Counted from the first letter of the stretch, positions 17,196 to 25,715 are shown. The stretch is 54,682 bases of DNA from Nocardia cyriacigeorgica NBRC 100375 (GCF_000308555.1 NZ_BAFY01000325.1:1-54682); one strand, 5' to 3'. Translations and numbers: made by a program. The notes: generated from the letters alone by a model not told the origin.

Positions 17196-17528
17196 ATGTC
17201 CGTGCGGGACGAATTGCGCTACCGGATCGAGATCTCCGAGCCCGGACGGCTCGAGCAGAGCTGGTGGCGGATCGAGAACACCGGAACACCGGCGCAGGTC
17301 TGCGCTGCGCTGACCGAACTGGCCGCGCGCCTGTGCCGGGATCTGCTCGATTCGACGGTCGGCACCAGAGTTCATCGACTGTGCTGGTATGGCTACCGCG
17401 TGGAAGGGGCGGACGGCATGGTGCTCGCCCATGCGGAGGACATGGTGCGCGCGTGCGAGCTGCCCAGCGTGTTCTGGACGGTGGCCGCCACGGTCGGCGA
17501 CAGCAGAGCCACGCCGCGCCCTAGTTGA
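17196..17528 (+). CDS. Conserved-looking small protein ahead of the Mo oxidoreductase
   Basis: 110 residues from ATG 17196 behind a strong aaggaggcgg. It is rich in charged residues with alternating hydrophobics (MSVRDELRYRIEISEPGRLE) and ends SRATPRPS. No membrane segment, signal peptide or metal motif is seen, and I do not recognise a family. It is 28 bp upstream of the Mo enzyme on the same strand and is probably co-transcribed with it, so it could be a chaperone or partner, but that is only context. Confidence 0.6.
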   Translation: MSVRDELRYRIEISEPGRLEQSWWRIENTGTPAQVCAALTELAARLCRDLLDSTVGTRVHRLCWYGYRVEGADGMVLAHAEDMVRACELPSVFWTVAATVGDSRATPRPS

Positions 17529-17556
17529 GTCCGGCCGTTCGGGGTATGCGGCACTC

Positions 17557-19998
17557 ATGGACAACCGTGATCGTATCGCCGACCCGTGGGGCGCTCGCAC
17601 TCCGTACGCGCCGGGGCAACAGTGGCCGCAACGCGTGGACACCTACCTCGCCGACGGCGTGGACCCGGACTCGGTGCGGTGGGTGCAGACGGCCTCGGTG
17701 CTGCATTCCGACGGCGACGCCTTCGACATCGCGGTGCTCGACGGTGCGATGGTGGGGGTGCGCGGGCGCGGAATCGATCGCGTCAACCGTGGCAGGCTCG
17801 GACCGAAGGACCTGTTCGGCTGGCAGGCCAATGCCGCGGCCGACCGGCTGCAGCGCCCGCTGGTGCGCGTCGGCGGCCGGCTGGTCGACAGCGATTGGGA
17901 TACCGCGATGGGCCGCATCGTGGGGCGCAGCAAGGAGTTACTCGCCGACCGGGGTCCCTCGGCGATCGGCTTCTACACCTCCGGCCAGCTGTTTCTCGAG
18001 GAGTACTACACCCTGGCGCTGATCGCTCACGGCGCGATCGGTACCAATCATCTCGACGGCAATACGCGACTGTGCACGGCCACCGCGGCCGCGGCGTTGA
18101 AGGAGTCGTTCGGCTGCGATGGTCAACCCGGTTCCTACGCCGACGTCGATCACGCCGACGTGATCGCCTTGTTCGGGCACAACGTCGCCGAGACGCAAAC
18201 GGTGCTGTGGTCACGGATGCTGGACCGGCTCGCCGGGCCGGAGCCACCGGCGATCGTGTGCGTCGACCCGCGCACCACCCCGGTGGCCGAGCGCTCGACG
18301 GTGCACCTACGCCCGCTACCAGGGACCAACGTGGCGTTGATGAACGCGCTGCTGCACGAGATCATCGCCAACGATTGGGTAGACCACGACTATGTCACCG
18401 CGCACACGGTCGGTTTCGCGGAGTTGCGCGCTCGGGTAGCGGACTACCCTCCCGAGAAGGCCGCTGCTATCTGCGAGGTCGACGCTGCCGACATCCGGCA
18501 CGCGGCACACCTGCTCGGCACCGCCCGGCGGTTGCTGTCGACGGTGTTGCAGGGCTTCTACCAATCCCACCAGGCCACCGCCGCGGCTGTGCAGGTCGAC
18601 AACGTGCACCTGGTGCGTGGCATGCTCGGCAAGCCGGGCTGCGGCGTATTGCAGATGAACGGCCAGCCCACCGCCGAGAACACGCGCGAATGCGGGGCCG
18701 ACGGCGATCTGCCGGGGTTCCGCAATTGGGCCAATGACAGCCATGTCGCCGACCTGGCCCGGGTATGGAATCTGGAACCGGAGCAGATCCCGCACTACGG
18801 TCCGCCGACGCACGCGATGCAGATGATGCGCTACGCCGAGCAGGGCTCGCTGGCCATGTTGTGGGTCAGCGCCACCAACCCGGCCGTGTCGCTACCGGAG
18901 CTGGCCCGCGTCCGCGAGATCCTGTCGCAGGACCGGCTGTTTCTGGTAGTGCAGGACATTTTCCGTACCGAGACCGCCGAACTGGCCGATGTGGTGCTCC
19001 CGGCAGCGGCGTGGGGTGAGAAGACCGGCACTTTCACCAATGCCGATCGCACGGTGCACCTGTCCGAGCAAGCGGTGCCGCCCCCTGGGCAGGCACGCTC
19101 TGATCTCGACATCTTCCTCGACTACGCCCGCCGCATGGACTTCCGCGACAAAGACGGGCAACCCATACCGTCGTGGCACGATCCGGAATCGGCGTTCGAG
19201 GCGTGGAAGCGCTGTTCGGCCGGCCGGCCGTGCGACTACACCGGGATCAGCTACGACCTGCTGCGCGGTGGGTCCGGAATTCAATGGCCGTGTAACGAGT
19301 CCGCGCCGGCGGGGACCGAGCGGCTTTATGCCGATGGCCGGTTCTGGAGCGACCCCGACTATTGCGAGGAATTCGGCAAGGACCTGGTCACCGGGGCGCC
19401 GATGGAGCCGGTCGAATACCGTGCGATGAACCCGGACGGGAAGGCGATGATCAAGGCGGCCGAATACTTGCCCGCCCATGAGCGACCGAGCGGGCGTTTT
19501 CCGTTCGCGCTGATCACCGGCCGCACGCTCTACCATTTCCACACCAGGACCAAGACCGGACGGGTGCGTCAATTGCGCGCCGCCGCTCCGGAACCATGGG
19601 TCGAGATCTCCGCCGCGGACGCCGCCGACCTGGGTGTTACCGAGGGCGATCTGCTCGAGGTCGCCTCGGCGCGCGGCGCGATCCGGGCGCGCGCCCGCGT
19701 ATCGCGAATTCGGCCGGGCGTGCTGTTCGTACCCTTCCATTACGGCTACTGGGACGCCGAGAACCAGGGTCGCGACCGCGCCGCCAACGAAATCACGGTC
19801 ACCGATTGGGATCCGGTGTCCAAACAGCCGCTGTTCAAGACGTCGGCGGCCGCGGTCCGCGTCCTCGCCGCCGGCCTCGGCCCGGCCGCCGCGCCGACCA
19901 CCACGGCCTCGGCGCCGCTGGATCGCTCGGTGCCGCCCACCCGTGGGGGAGCGGACGCGATGGCTGACTCCACGACGACCACGAGGAGTCCGCGATGA
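17557..19998 (+). CDS. Molybdopterin oxidoreductase lacking the [4Fe-4S] cysteine motif
   Basis: 813 residues from ATG 17557, related to the bis-MGD family of nitrate reductases and formate dehydrogenases. NTRLC at 169-173 places Cys173 where NapA/Nas enzymes bind molybdenum, and ELADVVLPAAAWGEKTGTFT and the C-terminal molydopterin-binding domain (FALITGRTLYHFHTRTKTGR) are intact. The N-terminal cluster motif is gone: Ser47, His50 and Asp54 stand at the exact C-x2-C-x3-C positions, and Gly82 is in RGRLGPK. Cys173 is the first cysteine in the protein. It therefore seems to lack the electron-transfer cluster while keeping Mo. Substrate unknown. The last 30 residues are a low-complexity tail. 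Confidence 0.85.
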   Translation: MDNRDRIADPWGARTPYAPGQQWPQRVDTYLADGVDPDSVRWVQTASVLHSDGDAFDIAVLDGAMVGVRGRGIDRVNRGRLGPKDLFGWQANAAADRLQRPLVRVGGRLVDSDWDTAMGRIVGRSKELLADRGPSAIGFYTSGQLFLEEYYTLALIAHGAIGTNHLDGNTRLCTATAAAALKESFGCDGQPGSYADVDHADVIALFGHNVAETQTVLWSRMLDRLAGPEPPAIVCVDPRTTPVAERSTVHLRPLPGTNVALMNALLHEIIANDWVDHDYVTAHTVGFAELRARVADYPPEKAAAICEVDAADIRHAAHLLGTARRLLSTVLQGFYQSHQATAAAVQVDNVHLVRGMLGKPGCGVLQMNGQPTAENTRECGADGDLPGFRNWANDSHVADLARVWNLEPEQIPHYGPPTHAMQMMRYAEQGSLAMLWVSATNPAVSLPELARVREILSQDRLFLVVQDIFRTETAELADVVLPAAAWGEKTGTFTNADRTVHLSEQAVPPPGQARSDLDIFLDYARRMDFRDKDGQPIPSWHDPESAFEAWKRCSAGRPCDYTGISYDLLRGGSGIQWPCNESAPAGTERLYADGRFWSDPDYCEEFGKDLVTGAPMEPVEYRAMNPDGKAMIKAAEYLPAHERPSGRFPFALITGRTLYHFHTRTKTGRVRQLRAAAPEPWVEISAADAADLGVTEGDLLEVASARGAIRARARVSRIRPGVLFVPFHYGYWDAENQGRDRAANEITVTDWDPVSKQPLFKTSAAAVRVLAAGLGPAAAPTTTASAPLDRSVPPTRGGADAMADSTTTTRSPR

Positions 19999-20474
19999 AG
20001 CTGGAACTACTTCTCGCCGAACTCCAGCGCGGCGAGCGCCGACTGGAGCACGACTTCACCGCACTGTCGGCCCGTCACCATGCCGAGCACGAACTCCGCT
20101 ATATCGCAGGTGATCTGGCGGGCTGGTCGCACGACCATCTGGCTCGGCTGGAGCGAGTCGGTCCACACCACCCGGCCATCGCGCGCCCCGTGGACAGCCT
20201 GCGGTCGATCACGGCGCCACTACAGCGACGGGTGAGCGACCTGCTGGCTCGGCGGCCGGAACCCGCCGTGCTGTTGCTGATGGATCTGCGCCACCTGCAT
20301 CGGGCGAGCGCGGGCGTGTCCCTGGACTGGGAGCTGCTCGCCCAGGCGGCGCAGGCGCTGCGGAAACCGGATCTGCTGGAACTGACACAGATCTGCCATC
20401 CGCAGACGTTGCGACAGCTGCGCTGGACGAACGCGATGCTGAAGGTGCTGTCCCCGCAGATCATGGCTTCCTGA
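19995..20474 (+). CDS. All-helical protein coupled to the Mo oxidoreductase
   Basis: 159 residues, starting inside the stop of the Mo gene (ATGA). It is predicted almost fully helical (LLLAELQRGERRLEHDFTAL, then HHAEHELRYIAG, then LLLMDLRHLHRASAG), with several His and Glu residues spaced as in four-helix bundles such as ferritin- or hemerythrin-like proteins, but I cannot see a complete metal-binding motif. The 4-bp overlap argues for equal expression with the Mo enzyme, so an electron partner, maturation chaperone or subunit is plausible. Family not recognised. Confidence 0.65.
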   Translation: MKLELLLAELQRGERRLEHDFTALSARHHAEHELRYIAGDLAGWSHDHLARLERVGPHHPAIARPVDSLRSITAPLQRRVSDLLARRPEPAVLLLMDLRHLHRASAGVSLDWELLAQAAQALRKPDLLELTQICHPQTLRQLRWTNAMLKVLSPQIMAS

Positions 20475-20616
20475 CCTGCTGAAGGAAGCCCGCGACGACG
20501 ATTCATCCGATGACGACACCTTGATGCCGTAGACTGACCGGTACTTACTGGGTTTGCCTTCAGAATGCAGGGTGGCCTGATCAGGGCGCACAAGCGCACG
20601 GACCTGATTCGGGAGC

Positions 20617-21177
20617 ATGATGGCACCACATTCCGAGTTCGAGACCACCCCGTCGCCGCGTCGTGAACTCTCGTCGCTGTGCGGGCACCCCGACCCGAAG
20701 GATCGGCTGGTGTGCTGCCGCCGCAGCCGCGGCCGATCGGTCGTGCTGTCGGTGCGCGGGGAGGCCGATGCCTTCACTCTGCCGGTATGGCGGCAGGAAA
20801 TCGCCGAGGCCGCCGAGGATGCGCGCGCCAAGGGCGGCGGGTTGATCGTCGACACCACCCGGCTGAATTTCCTGTCCTGGCGGACCCTGGCCACCCTGGC
20901 CGAAGATGCCGAGCGCTTCGGGCGCGAGGGCGTGCCGGTATGCCTGGTCAATACCAGTTCGACGGTCTTCCGTCTCGCCGGCGCCGACGCGCGGGTGGCC
21001 CGGCTACCGATCCACTCCACCGTGGTGAGCGCGCTGACCCGGCTCGAGCTGGGCCGCCGCGGTTCACCGCCCCAGCTCGGTACCCGCCACCAGCAGGTGC
21101 GGACCGCCGTCGCGGATCCGCGGACAAGCGGGCGCGAGGACGGCTACAGCGCGGCCAACGGCCGCGGATCCGGCTGA
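20617..21177 (+). CDS. STAS-domain protein, anti-anti-sigma factor-like
   Basis: 186 residues; ATG 20617 or 20620 (tandem ATGATG) behind gggag. Residues 40-140 form a STAS fold: SVVLSVRGEADAFTLPVWRQ, then GGGLIVDTTRLNFLSWRTL, then VPVCLVNTSSTVFRLAGADA. In SpoIIAA-like proteins the phosphorylated Ser follows FLD; here the loop reads FLSWRTL, so the usual site is shifted or changed. The N-terminus and the C-terminal 45 residues are low complexity. Upstream, GTTT and GGGTGG are 14 bp apart, a poor SigF-like spacing. It probably belongs to a partner-switching cascade with the neighbouring stress genes. Confidence 0.75.
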   Translation: MMAPHSEFETTPSPRRELSSLCGHPDPKDRLVCCRRSRGRSVVLSVRGEADAFTLPVWRQEIAEAAEDARAKGGGLIVDTTRLNFLSWRTLATLAEDAERFGREGVPVCLVNTSSTVFRLAGADARVARLPIHSTVVSALTRLELGRRGSPPQLGTRHQQVRTAVADPRTSGREDGYSAANGRGSG

Positions 21178-21287
21178 CTTCCACCATCGGCTGACCTGCG
21201 AACCACGCATCGCCCTTCGGTGCCACGCCACTCCGGCGGCACAGGCTTCCGGCGTGGTGCGCGAGCGCCGAGATCGGCTCGCAACTA

Positions 21288-22025
21288 TCACGCGGAATCT
21301 TCGTCGGGTTGTCCGTCGGAGCCGCTGGGATCGAGCCGTGTCAGGCCGTCGTTGGACAGTCGCCGGTGCACGGTGAGCAGCAGGTGGTCGAACCGGGTGC
21401 GCTGCTGGGCCGGCGCCTCGCCGACCGTGGGGAGAGCCGCGACGAGCATCGCGGCGAAATCGCGGAGCTTGATGTTGGTTTCCTGGGACCGCCACCGCAG
21501 TACCCGGAAGGCTTCCTCGGCACCCAGACCGTAGATGAGCATCACCGCGCCCTTGGCCTGCTCGATCACACACCGGGCCTCGACGATGTCGGGAACGGTC
21601 TCGTCGAGGATTTCCTTGCGATGCACGTCGAAGGATCCGGTGACGTCCACGCAGTATCCGGTGGTGCCGACGACGGTGTCGCCGGCGACCAGCGGCTCGC
21701 CCACCACGATCACATGATGCTGCTGCCCGGCGGCATCCACGATGCGATGCCGGCTGGAGAACGGTTCACCGGTCGCGATGGCCTTCGCGATGCAACGCGC
21801 GACACCTTCGCGATCGTCGGGATGTTTGTGCGACAACAGCAGCTCGGTGCTGGGGACCACCTCGCCGGGTTCATAGCCGTACAACCGGGCGGCCTCGTCC
21901 GACCACTCCCAGCGTTCGTCGGCGAACCACAGCCGGATGATCCCCATGCGCTGTGGCTCACCCGCCACTGCCTCCAGCGGTTCGGCGGTGGTGCGTGAAC
22001 CCAGATCCCTCCGCGTGCGGCACAC
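21288..22025 (-). CDS. PAS-ANTAR antiterminator
   Basis: 245 residues. Residues 32-125 are a PAS_3-type fold (WEWSDEAARLYGYEPGEVVP, then HPDDREGVARCI, then GTTGYCVDVTGSF). Residues 135-195 are an ANTAR helix bundle (IEQAKGAVMLIYGLGAEEAF, then LRDFAAMLV) that binds paired hairpins in leader RNA. The C-terminal 40 residues are variable. GTG 22025 is used; an internal GTG or ATG up to 27 codons later is possible. It is oriented like the hemerythrin and catalase genes but a terminator-like hairpin lies between, so it has its own promoter or read-through. Confidence 0.8.
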   Translation of the reverse strand: MCRTRRDLGSRTTAEPLEAVAGEPQRMGIIRLWFADERWEWSDEAARLYGYEPGEVVPSTELLLSHKHPDDREGVARCIAKAIATGEPFSSRHRIVDAAGQQHHVIVVGEPLVAGDTVVGTTGYCVDVTGSFDVHRKEILDETVPDIVEARCVIEQAKGAVMLIYGLGAEEAFRVLRWRSQETNIKLRDFAAMLVAALPTVGEAPAQQRTRFDHLLLTVHRRLSNDGLTRLDPSGSDGQPDEDSA

Positions 22026-22081
22026 GGCCCGATTATCGTCCTACCAGCCAGGACATGCCAGCACCAGCAGGACACGAAACT

Positions 22082-22117
22082 CCCCGCGCCCCGGCGCGGA
22101 GCCCGGCCGGGGCGGGG
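22082..22117 (-). terminator. Hairpin terminator after the catalase-hemerythrin genes
   Basis: The arms 22082-22094 (CCCCGCGCCCCGG) and 22107-22117 (CCGGGGCGGGG) pair with a 2-nt bulge and a 12-nt loop. On the minus strand the stem is followed by AGTTTCG, a weak T tract. It lies 15 bp beyond the hemerythrin stop. GC-rich stems with weak T runs are common terminators in actinobacteria. Confidence 0.45.
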
Positions 22118-22131
22118 AAGGGATCCCGTTG

Positions 22132-22716
22132 TCAGGTCGGCGGCGGGTCCGGTGGCTGGTGCGAGCGACGCCCGGAGAGCAGGTCACGCGCCTTGTCCAG
22201 GACCGCAGCCGCCAGTCCGGCCGACTTCTGCGCACCGCCGGTGGAGGGCGTCGCCGGATGCGGCCTCGTCGGTGCGGTCTTCTTGGCCAGCGCCATCCGG
22301 TCACCGAGTTCGTCGAGGGTCTGTGCCGGCGCGGACTGGCGCATTCGGGGCCAGACCTGGTTCTGCTCGAACTCGATGTGTTCGCGGACCCCGACGATGA
22401 AGAGGTTGAGCGCTCGCTCGAATTCGGCGGACCCGGCCTCGGTGCTGTCGATCTTCTGTAGCAGGTGCTTGGCCGAGTCCTCTTGGCGCAGTGCGTGATC
22501 GGCGAGTTCGTCGCCGTCGGGCAGGGCTCGGCGCACCTCGGGCCAGAAGTATTGCTCTTCGACGGCCTCGTGCTGGGAAGCCGCCATCACCAGGCTGGTG
22601 GCGAGGTCCTTGCGGGCCTCGAGGTCGGCGGCGCTGGTGCCGCGACCTCGTTCCAGCGTTTCGATCATGCCGAGCACGCTCTCGTGATCGGTGCGGAGAA
22701 ATGCCAACGCGTCCAT
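22132..22716 (-). CDS. Hemerythrin HHE-domain protein
   Basis: 194 residues. Residues 1-130 form a hemerythrin-like four-helix bundle with His and Glu ligands in RTDHESVLGMIETL, then SQHEAVEEQYFWPEV, then LADHALRQED and VREHIEFEQNQVWP. The last 60 residues are Pro/Thr/Ala-rich and probably disordered. HHE proteins bind a di-iron centre and handle oxygen, NO or iron. ATG 22716 is 12 bp after the manganese catalase stop, so the two are co-transcribed and act in oxidative stress. Confidence 0.85.
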   Translation of the reverse strand: MDALAFLRTDHESVLGMIETLERGRGTSAADLEARKDLATSLVMAASQHEAVEEQYFWPEVRRALPDGDELADHALRQEDSAKHLLQKIDSTEAGSAEFERALNLFIVGVREHIEFEQNQVWPRMRQSAPAQTLDELGDRMALAKKTAPTRPHPATPSTGGAQKSAGLAAAVLDKARDLLSGRRSHQPPDPPPT

Positions 22717-22728
22717 TCTCGATGCTCC

Positions 22729-23616
22729 TCAGGTGGGCATGTGCTGCTCATGGGTGAACGGCTTGGTGCCCGCGATGGCCGGACTGCCCTCGGGGTTGGC
22801 GGTGGGGCCCTGGTTGTCGCGCTGGGAGGTGCCCAGCCAGTCGCGAACCGGGTCCTCGACGTATTCCCATTCCACGCCCTGCGGCCACGGACCCTGGCCC
22901 TCGTTCCACGGCCCACGACTGGAATCGCCGTCGGACATGTTGAACGCCAGATTCTGGAAGCGATCATCACCGGGTTGCGCGCCGGGAGGAAAGTTGACCG
23001 GCAGCTCGTTGAGCGCCGCGGTGAACTGCTGGAAATGAGCGACCTCACGGGTCATCAGGAAGGTCAGCGTGTCCTGAACACCCGGATCGTCGGTGAACTG
23101 CTTGAGGTATTCGTAGACGATCTTCGCCCGCGATTCGGCGGCGAGGTTGCTGCGCAGATCCACCGAGGGTTCACCGTTGGAATTGACGTAGGAACCCGAC
23201 CACGGAACGCCGGCGGAGTTGCCGACGTCGGGGCCGCCGCCGCGAAGCGCGAAGAACAGCGGATCCGCCGCGACATGGTGAATGGCCTGCTCACGCTCGC
23301 CATTGCTGGACACCACCGGCATCCAGTCGCAGCGCTCGTTGGCCTGTTTCAGATCGTCGTTGAGCCCGTCCAGCAGCATGGTGATCATCGACCCGACGAT
23401 CTCGAGGTGGCTGAATTCCTCGGTCGCGATGTCCATGAACAGGTCATACATCTTCGGATGTTTGCGGCGGAGCACGAAGGCCTGGCTGAAGTACTGCATC
23501 GCGGCCTTGAGCTCGCCGTTGGCTCCGCCGAACTGCTCCTGCAACAGCGTCGCGAAACGCGGGTCCGGCTCGTTGACCCGTACTTCGAACTGGAGGTCTT
23601 TGTTGTGGATGAACAT
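22729..23616 (-). CDS. Manganese catalase
   Basis: 295 residues of di-manganese catalase. The metal-binding helices are visible: GGANGELKAAMQYFSQAF with Glu35, DIATEEFSHLEIVGSMI with the Glu-x2-His ligand pair, and MTREVAHFQQFTAAL with the later Glu-x2-His pair. The C-terminus (SDGDSSRGPWNEG onward) is the family tail. It converts hydrogen peroxide to water and oxygen without heme. Start ATG 23616 follows aggagaac. A SigF-like promoter sits 41 bp upstream, and the hemerythrin gene follows. Confidence 0.92.
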   Translation of the reverse strand: MFIHNKDLQFEVRVNEPDPRFATLLQEQFGGANGELKAAMQYFSQAFVLRRKHPKMYDLFMDIATEEFSHLEIVGSMITMLLDGLNDDLKQANERCDWMPVVSSNGEREQAIHHVAADPLFFALRGGGPDVGNSAGVPWSGSYVNSNGEPSVDLRSNLAAESRAKIVYEYLKQFTDDPGVQDTLTFLMTREVAHFQQFTAALNELPVNFPPGAQPGDDRFQNLAFNMSDGDSSRGPWNEGQGPWPQGVEWEYVEDPVRDWLGTSQRDNQGPTANPEGSPAIAGTKPFTHEQHMPT

Positions 23617-23656
23617 CGTTCTCCTCGACGGTCGTTGTGGGCATAACGGTGACCGG

Positions 23657-23681
23657 CTACCCGGTCGAGGCCAGGGAAAAC
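23657..23681 (-). promoter_or_regulatory. SigF-like promoter of the manganese catalase gene
   Basis: Read on the minus strand, GTTT (plus 23678-23681) and GGGTAG (plus 23657-23662) are separated by 15 bp, one base off the mycobacterial SigF consensus GTTT-N15-17-GGGTAT. The transcript would begin about 30 nt before the catalase ATG. The position and stress function of the gene support it. Confidence 0.55.
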
Positions 23682-23815
23682 ACCGCCTCGCGAGCGGCGG
23701 CCGTGGCCGGGCGGAAACTGCTGCGGCGGCGCAGCGAAATCCTGTGCGTCGAGGCGAAGGTCCTGCTTCAATTAGCTATCCGGCAAGGGCGATTGCCGGG
23801 AGTGGAGGGTGGGCG

Positions 23816-24724
23816 ATGGCTCCGCAGGCGACTCGAACGACTCTCGGTGGTTCTGCTGCGGCACGGGGTGACCGGGGGAGACCACGGCTGTGGATCGCAC
23901 CGACGTTCGCGATTGCCGCCGCGTCGGTGTTGATCTGCGCGGGATGCGGTACGACCCCTCCTACCACTCGCACGCCACCGCCTCCCGCTGGTGCGTCGTC
24001 GGTCGCGACGACGCCGAACGATCCGGCGATCGCGACGACGCCCAATGGTGATCCCGGGAATCCGCCTGGCGGTCAGCCACCACACCGGGGACCGGGGACC
24101 GGTGGGCCGCCGCCTGTTCCAGGGCAGCCTAATCGTGGTGGCGGTGGTGGCGTGCCCGTGGCGCCGATAAAGATCCAGCAGCCAGGGTTTATGCAGGAGG
24201 CCCCGATCGACGAGGTGGTTGCGTGGGTGCGGGCCAGAATAAATGAGCAGTGCGACGAATGCGTCAAAGTGACGACGGCCGTGACGCAGAACGACCGGTA
24301 TACGCAATGCCAGTACACCGGCGAGCTGTCCGGCGGCGACCCTGTACCTCCGTCTGAGGGTGACGGGGCGAGAAGTTTCATGCTTGTCACCCCCGGCAGC
24401 ACCATTGTGCTGATGACGGGGTCGAGATCGTGTGGGACAGAAGGTTCTGGTGAGGGCGGGTCTGGTGGTTCGGGTGGGGGCGAGACCGGTGGGTCCGGTG
24501 GGGGCGAGGACGGTGGTTCGGGCGAGGGCGAGGACGGTGGTTCCGGTGAGGGCGAGACCGGTGGTTCCGGTGAGGGCGGGACCGGTGGTTCCGGCGAAGG
24601 TGGCGGCGAGACCGGAGGTTCCGGTGAGGGCGGGGCAGGTGGTTCCGGCGGGAGCGGGACCGGCGGCTCTGGCGAGGGTGTGACCGAGACCCCCGAGACC
24701 GGTGATGGCGCAGCAGCTCCCTGA
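23816..24724 (+). CDS. Secreted or lipid-anchored protein with Gly-rich repeats
   Basis: 302 residues from ATG 23816, behind ggagggtggg. A basic N-terminus is followed by a hydrophobic stretch and a lipobox-like LICAGC near residue 45 (Cys at the -3 position is unusual). A Pro/Thr/Gly-rich linker leads to a small central domain (AWVRARINEQCDECVKVTTA onward, six cysteines in all after the anchor). The last ~90 residues are repeats of GGSGEGE, encoded by a repetitive DNA tract. It overlaps the next gene by about 20 bp. No family is recognised. Confidence 0.6.
   Translation: MAPQATRTTLGGSAAARGDRGRPRLWIAPTFAIAAASVLICAGCGTTPPTTRTPPPPAGASSVATTPNDPAIATTPNGDPGNPPGGQPPHRGPGTGGPPPVPGQPNRGGGGGVPVAPIKIQQPGFMQEAPIDEVVAWVRARINEQCDECVKVTTAVTQNDRYTQCQYTGELSGGDPVPPSEGDGARSFMLVTPGSTIVLMTGSRSCGTEGSGEGGSGGSGGGETGGSGGGEDGGSGEGEDGGSGEGETGGSGEGGTGGSGEGGGETGGSGEGGAGGSGGSGTGGSGEGVTETPETGDGAAAP
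24437..24690 (+). repeat. Imperfect tandem repeat coding for Gly/Ser/Glu-rich tail
   Basis: About ten imperfect units of roughly 18-27 nt, built on the pattern GAGGGCGAGACCGGTGGTTC, lie in frame in the secreted-protein gene. Such tracts can change length by slippage. The translation varies only by Glu, Asp, Thr and Gly, so the repeat is selected as flexible linker. It is not a CRISPR array because units touch and vary. Confidence 0.8.
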
Positions 24725-25661
24725 ACCAGCGCCCGGCGACGCAGGCCCGGACAGCGGCACGCCTTCCTCGTCTCCGTTCCACGGATTCGGCAAGGTAGCG
24801 GCGACTTTCGGCCAGTTCGTCGCACCGACGACGTTGCTGACCGCACTGCTGTTCTACTTCGGCTGGAACCACGTCTACTGGTTCTTCCGCCACTTCGGGG
24901 TCGAATCGGCGACTCTGCATCCGAGCATCACCGACTACCTGATGCGCAGCGTGGATGCGTTGTTCGTCCCGCTGATCGTCGCCGGGGTGATCTGCATGGG
25001 CCTGACATGGGGATATCTCGCCCTACCGGAATCGGTGCGCGGCGCGCCGCCCAGTCGGTGGTTCTTGCGGGCGTTGACCGCGGTCGCGGTGCTGGTGCTG
25101 GCTTTCGGGTTGAGCCGGTTGTTTTTCGTGTTCCCGCTCAACAACATGCTCGGCGCTGCGCCGCTCTCGGTGATCGCGGGAGTCGGGTTGCTCTGGTACG
25201 TCGTGCTGCAACGCAGGCAGCAGTTGCGTGACCGTGATCCGGAGGCGCCGCCGCGCTCGGAAGCGGCGGCGGTGATCGAGTGGACGATCCTGTTCGTCGT
25301 CGTCGGCATCAGCCTGTTCTGGATCGCGACCGACTATTCGGCGGCCGTCGGCAGTTCCCGCGCCCAACTGTCAACCGCCGAAATCCCCTACAGCCCAGGT
25401 GTTGTCGTCTACAGCGAGAAGGACCTGCACCTGTCCAGCGCCGACGTCCGCAAAGTCGCCTGCGACCCGGTCGAGAACTCCGGCTACCGATTCCGCTACG
25501 ACGGCCTGGTCATGCTCACCCACATCGGCGATCAATACGTCCTGCTCCCACGCAACTGGCCCACCCACCGCGGCGCCGCCATCGTCCTGCCCGCCTCCGC
25601 ACCCGGCGCCATCCGCTTCGAATTCCGCCTGTCCGACAACCCGGCCGGCGCCCGCTGCTGA
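24705..25661 (+). CDS. Integral membrane protein, unknown function
   Basis: 318 residues from ATG 24705 (GTG 24702 is one codon upstream). The first 30 residues are Pro/Gly/Ser-rich. Hydrophobic segments near 38-58, 88-108, 120-142, 150-168 and 195-212 are followed by about 105 residues of soluble domain, ending VLPASAPGAIRFEFRLS. It starts inside the last 20 bp of the secreted Gly-rich gene, so the two are co-expressed and may work together at the cell surface. I do not recognise the family. Confidence 0.65.
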   Translation: MAQQLPEPAPGDAGPDSGTPSSSPFHGFGKVAATFGQFVAPTTLLTALLFYFGWNHVYWFFRHFGVESATLHPSITDYLMRSVDALFVPLIVAGVICMGLTWGYLALPESVRGAPPSRWFLRALTAVAVLVLAFGLSRLFFVFPLNNMLGAAPLSVIAGVGLLWYVVLQRRQQLRDRDPEAPPRSEAAAVIEWTILFVVVGISLFWIATDYSAAVGSSRAQLSTAEIPYSPGVVVYSEKDLHLSSADVRKVACDPVENSGYRFRYDGLVMLTHIGDQYVLLPRNWPTHRGAAIVLPASAPGAIRFEFRLSDNPAGARC

Positions 25662-25715
25662 CCATTCGTGGCTGAGCGCACGCCACCGCGCCGGGATGTT
25701 CGCAGAAGCCTGAGC

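Noticed and set aside
20552..20575. SigF-like boxes (GTTT and GGGTGG) before the STAS gene
   Set aside because: The spacer is 14 bp and the -10 has two mismatches; I mention it but do not call a promoter.
24437..24690. A possible CRISPR or short-tandem array
   Set aside because: Units touch each other, vary in length and are in frame within a Gly-rich protein; no spacers of constant size.
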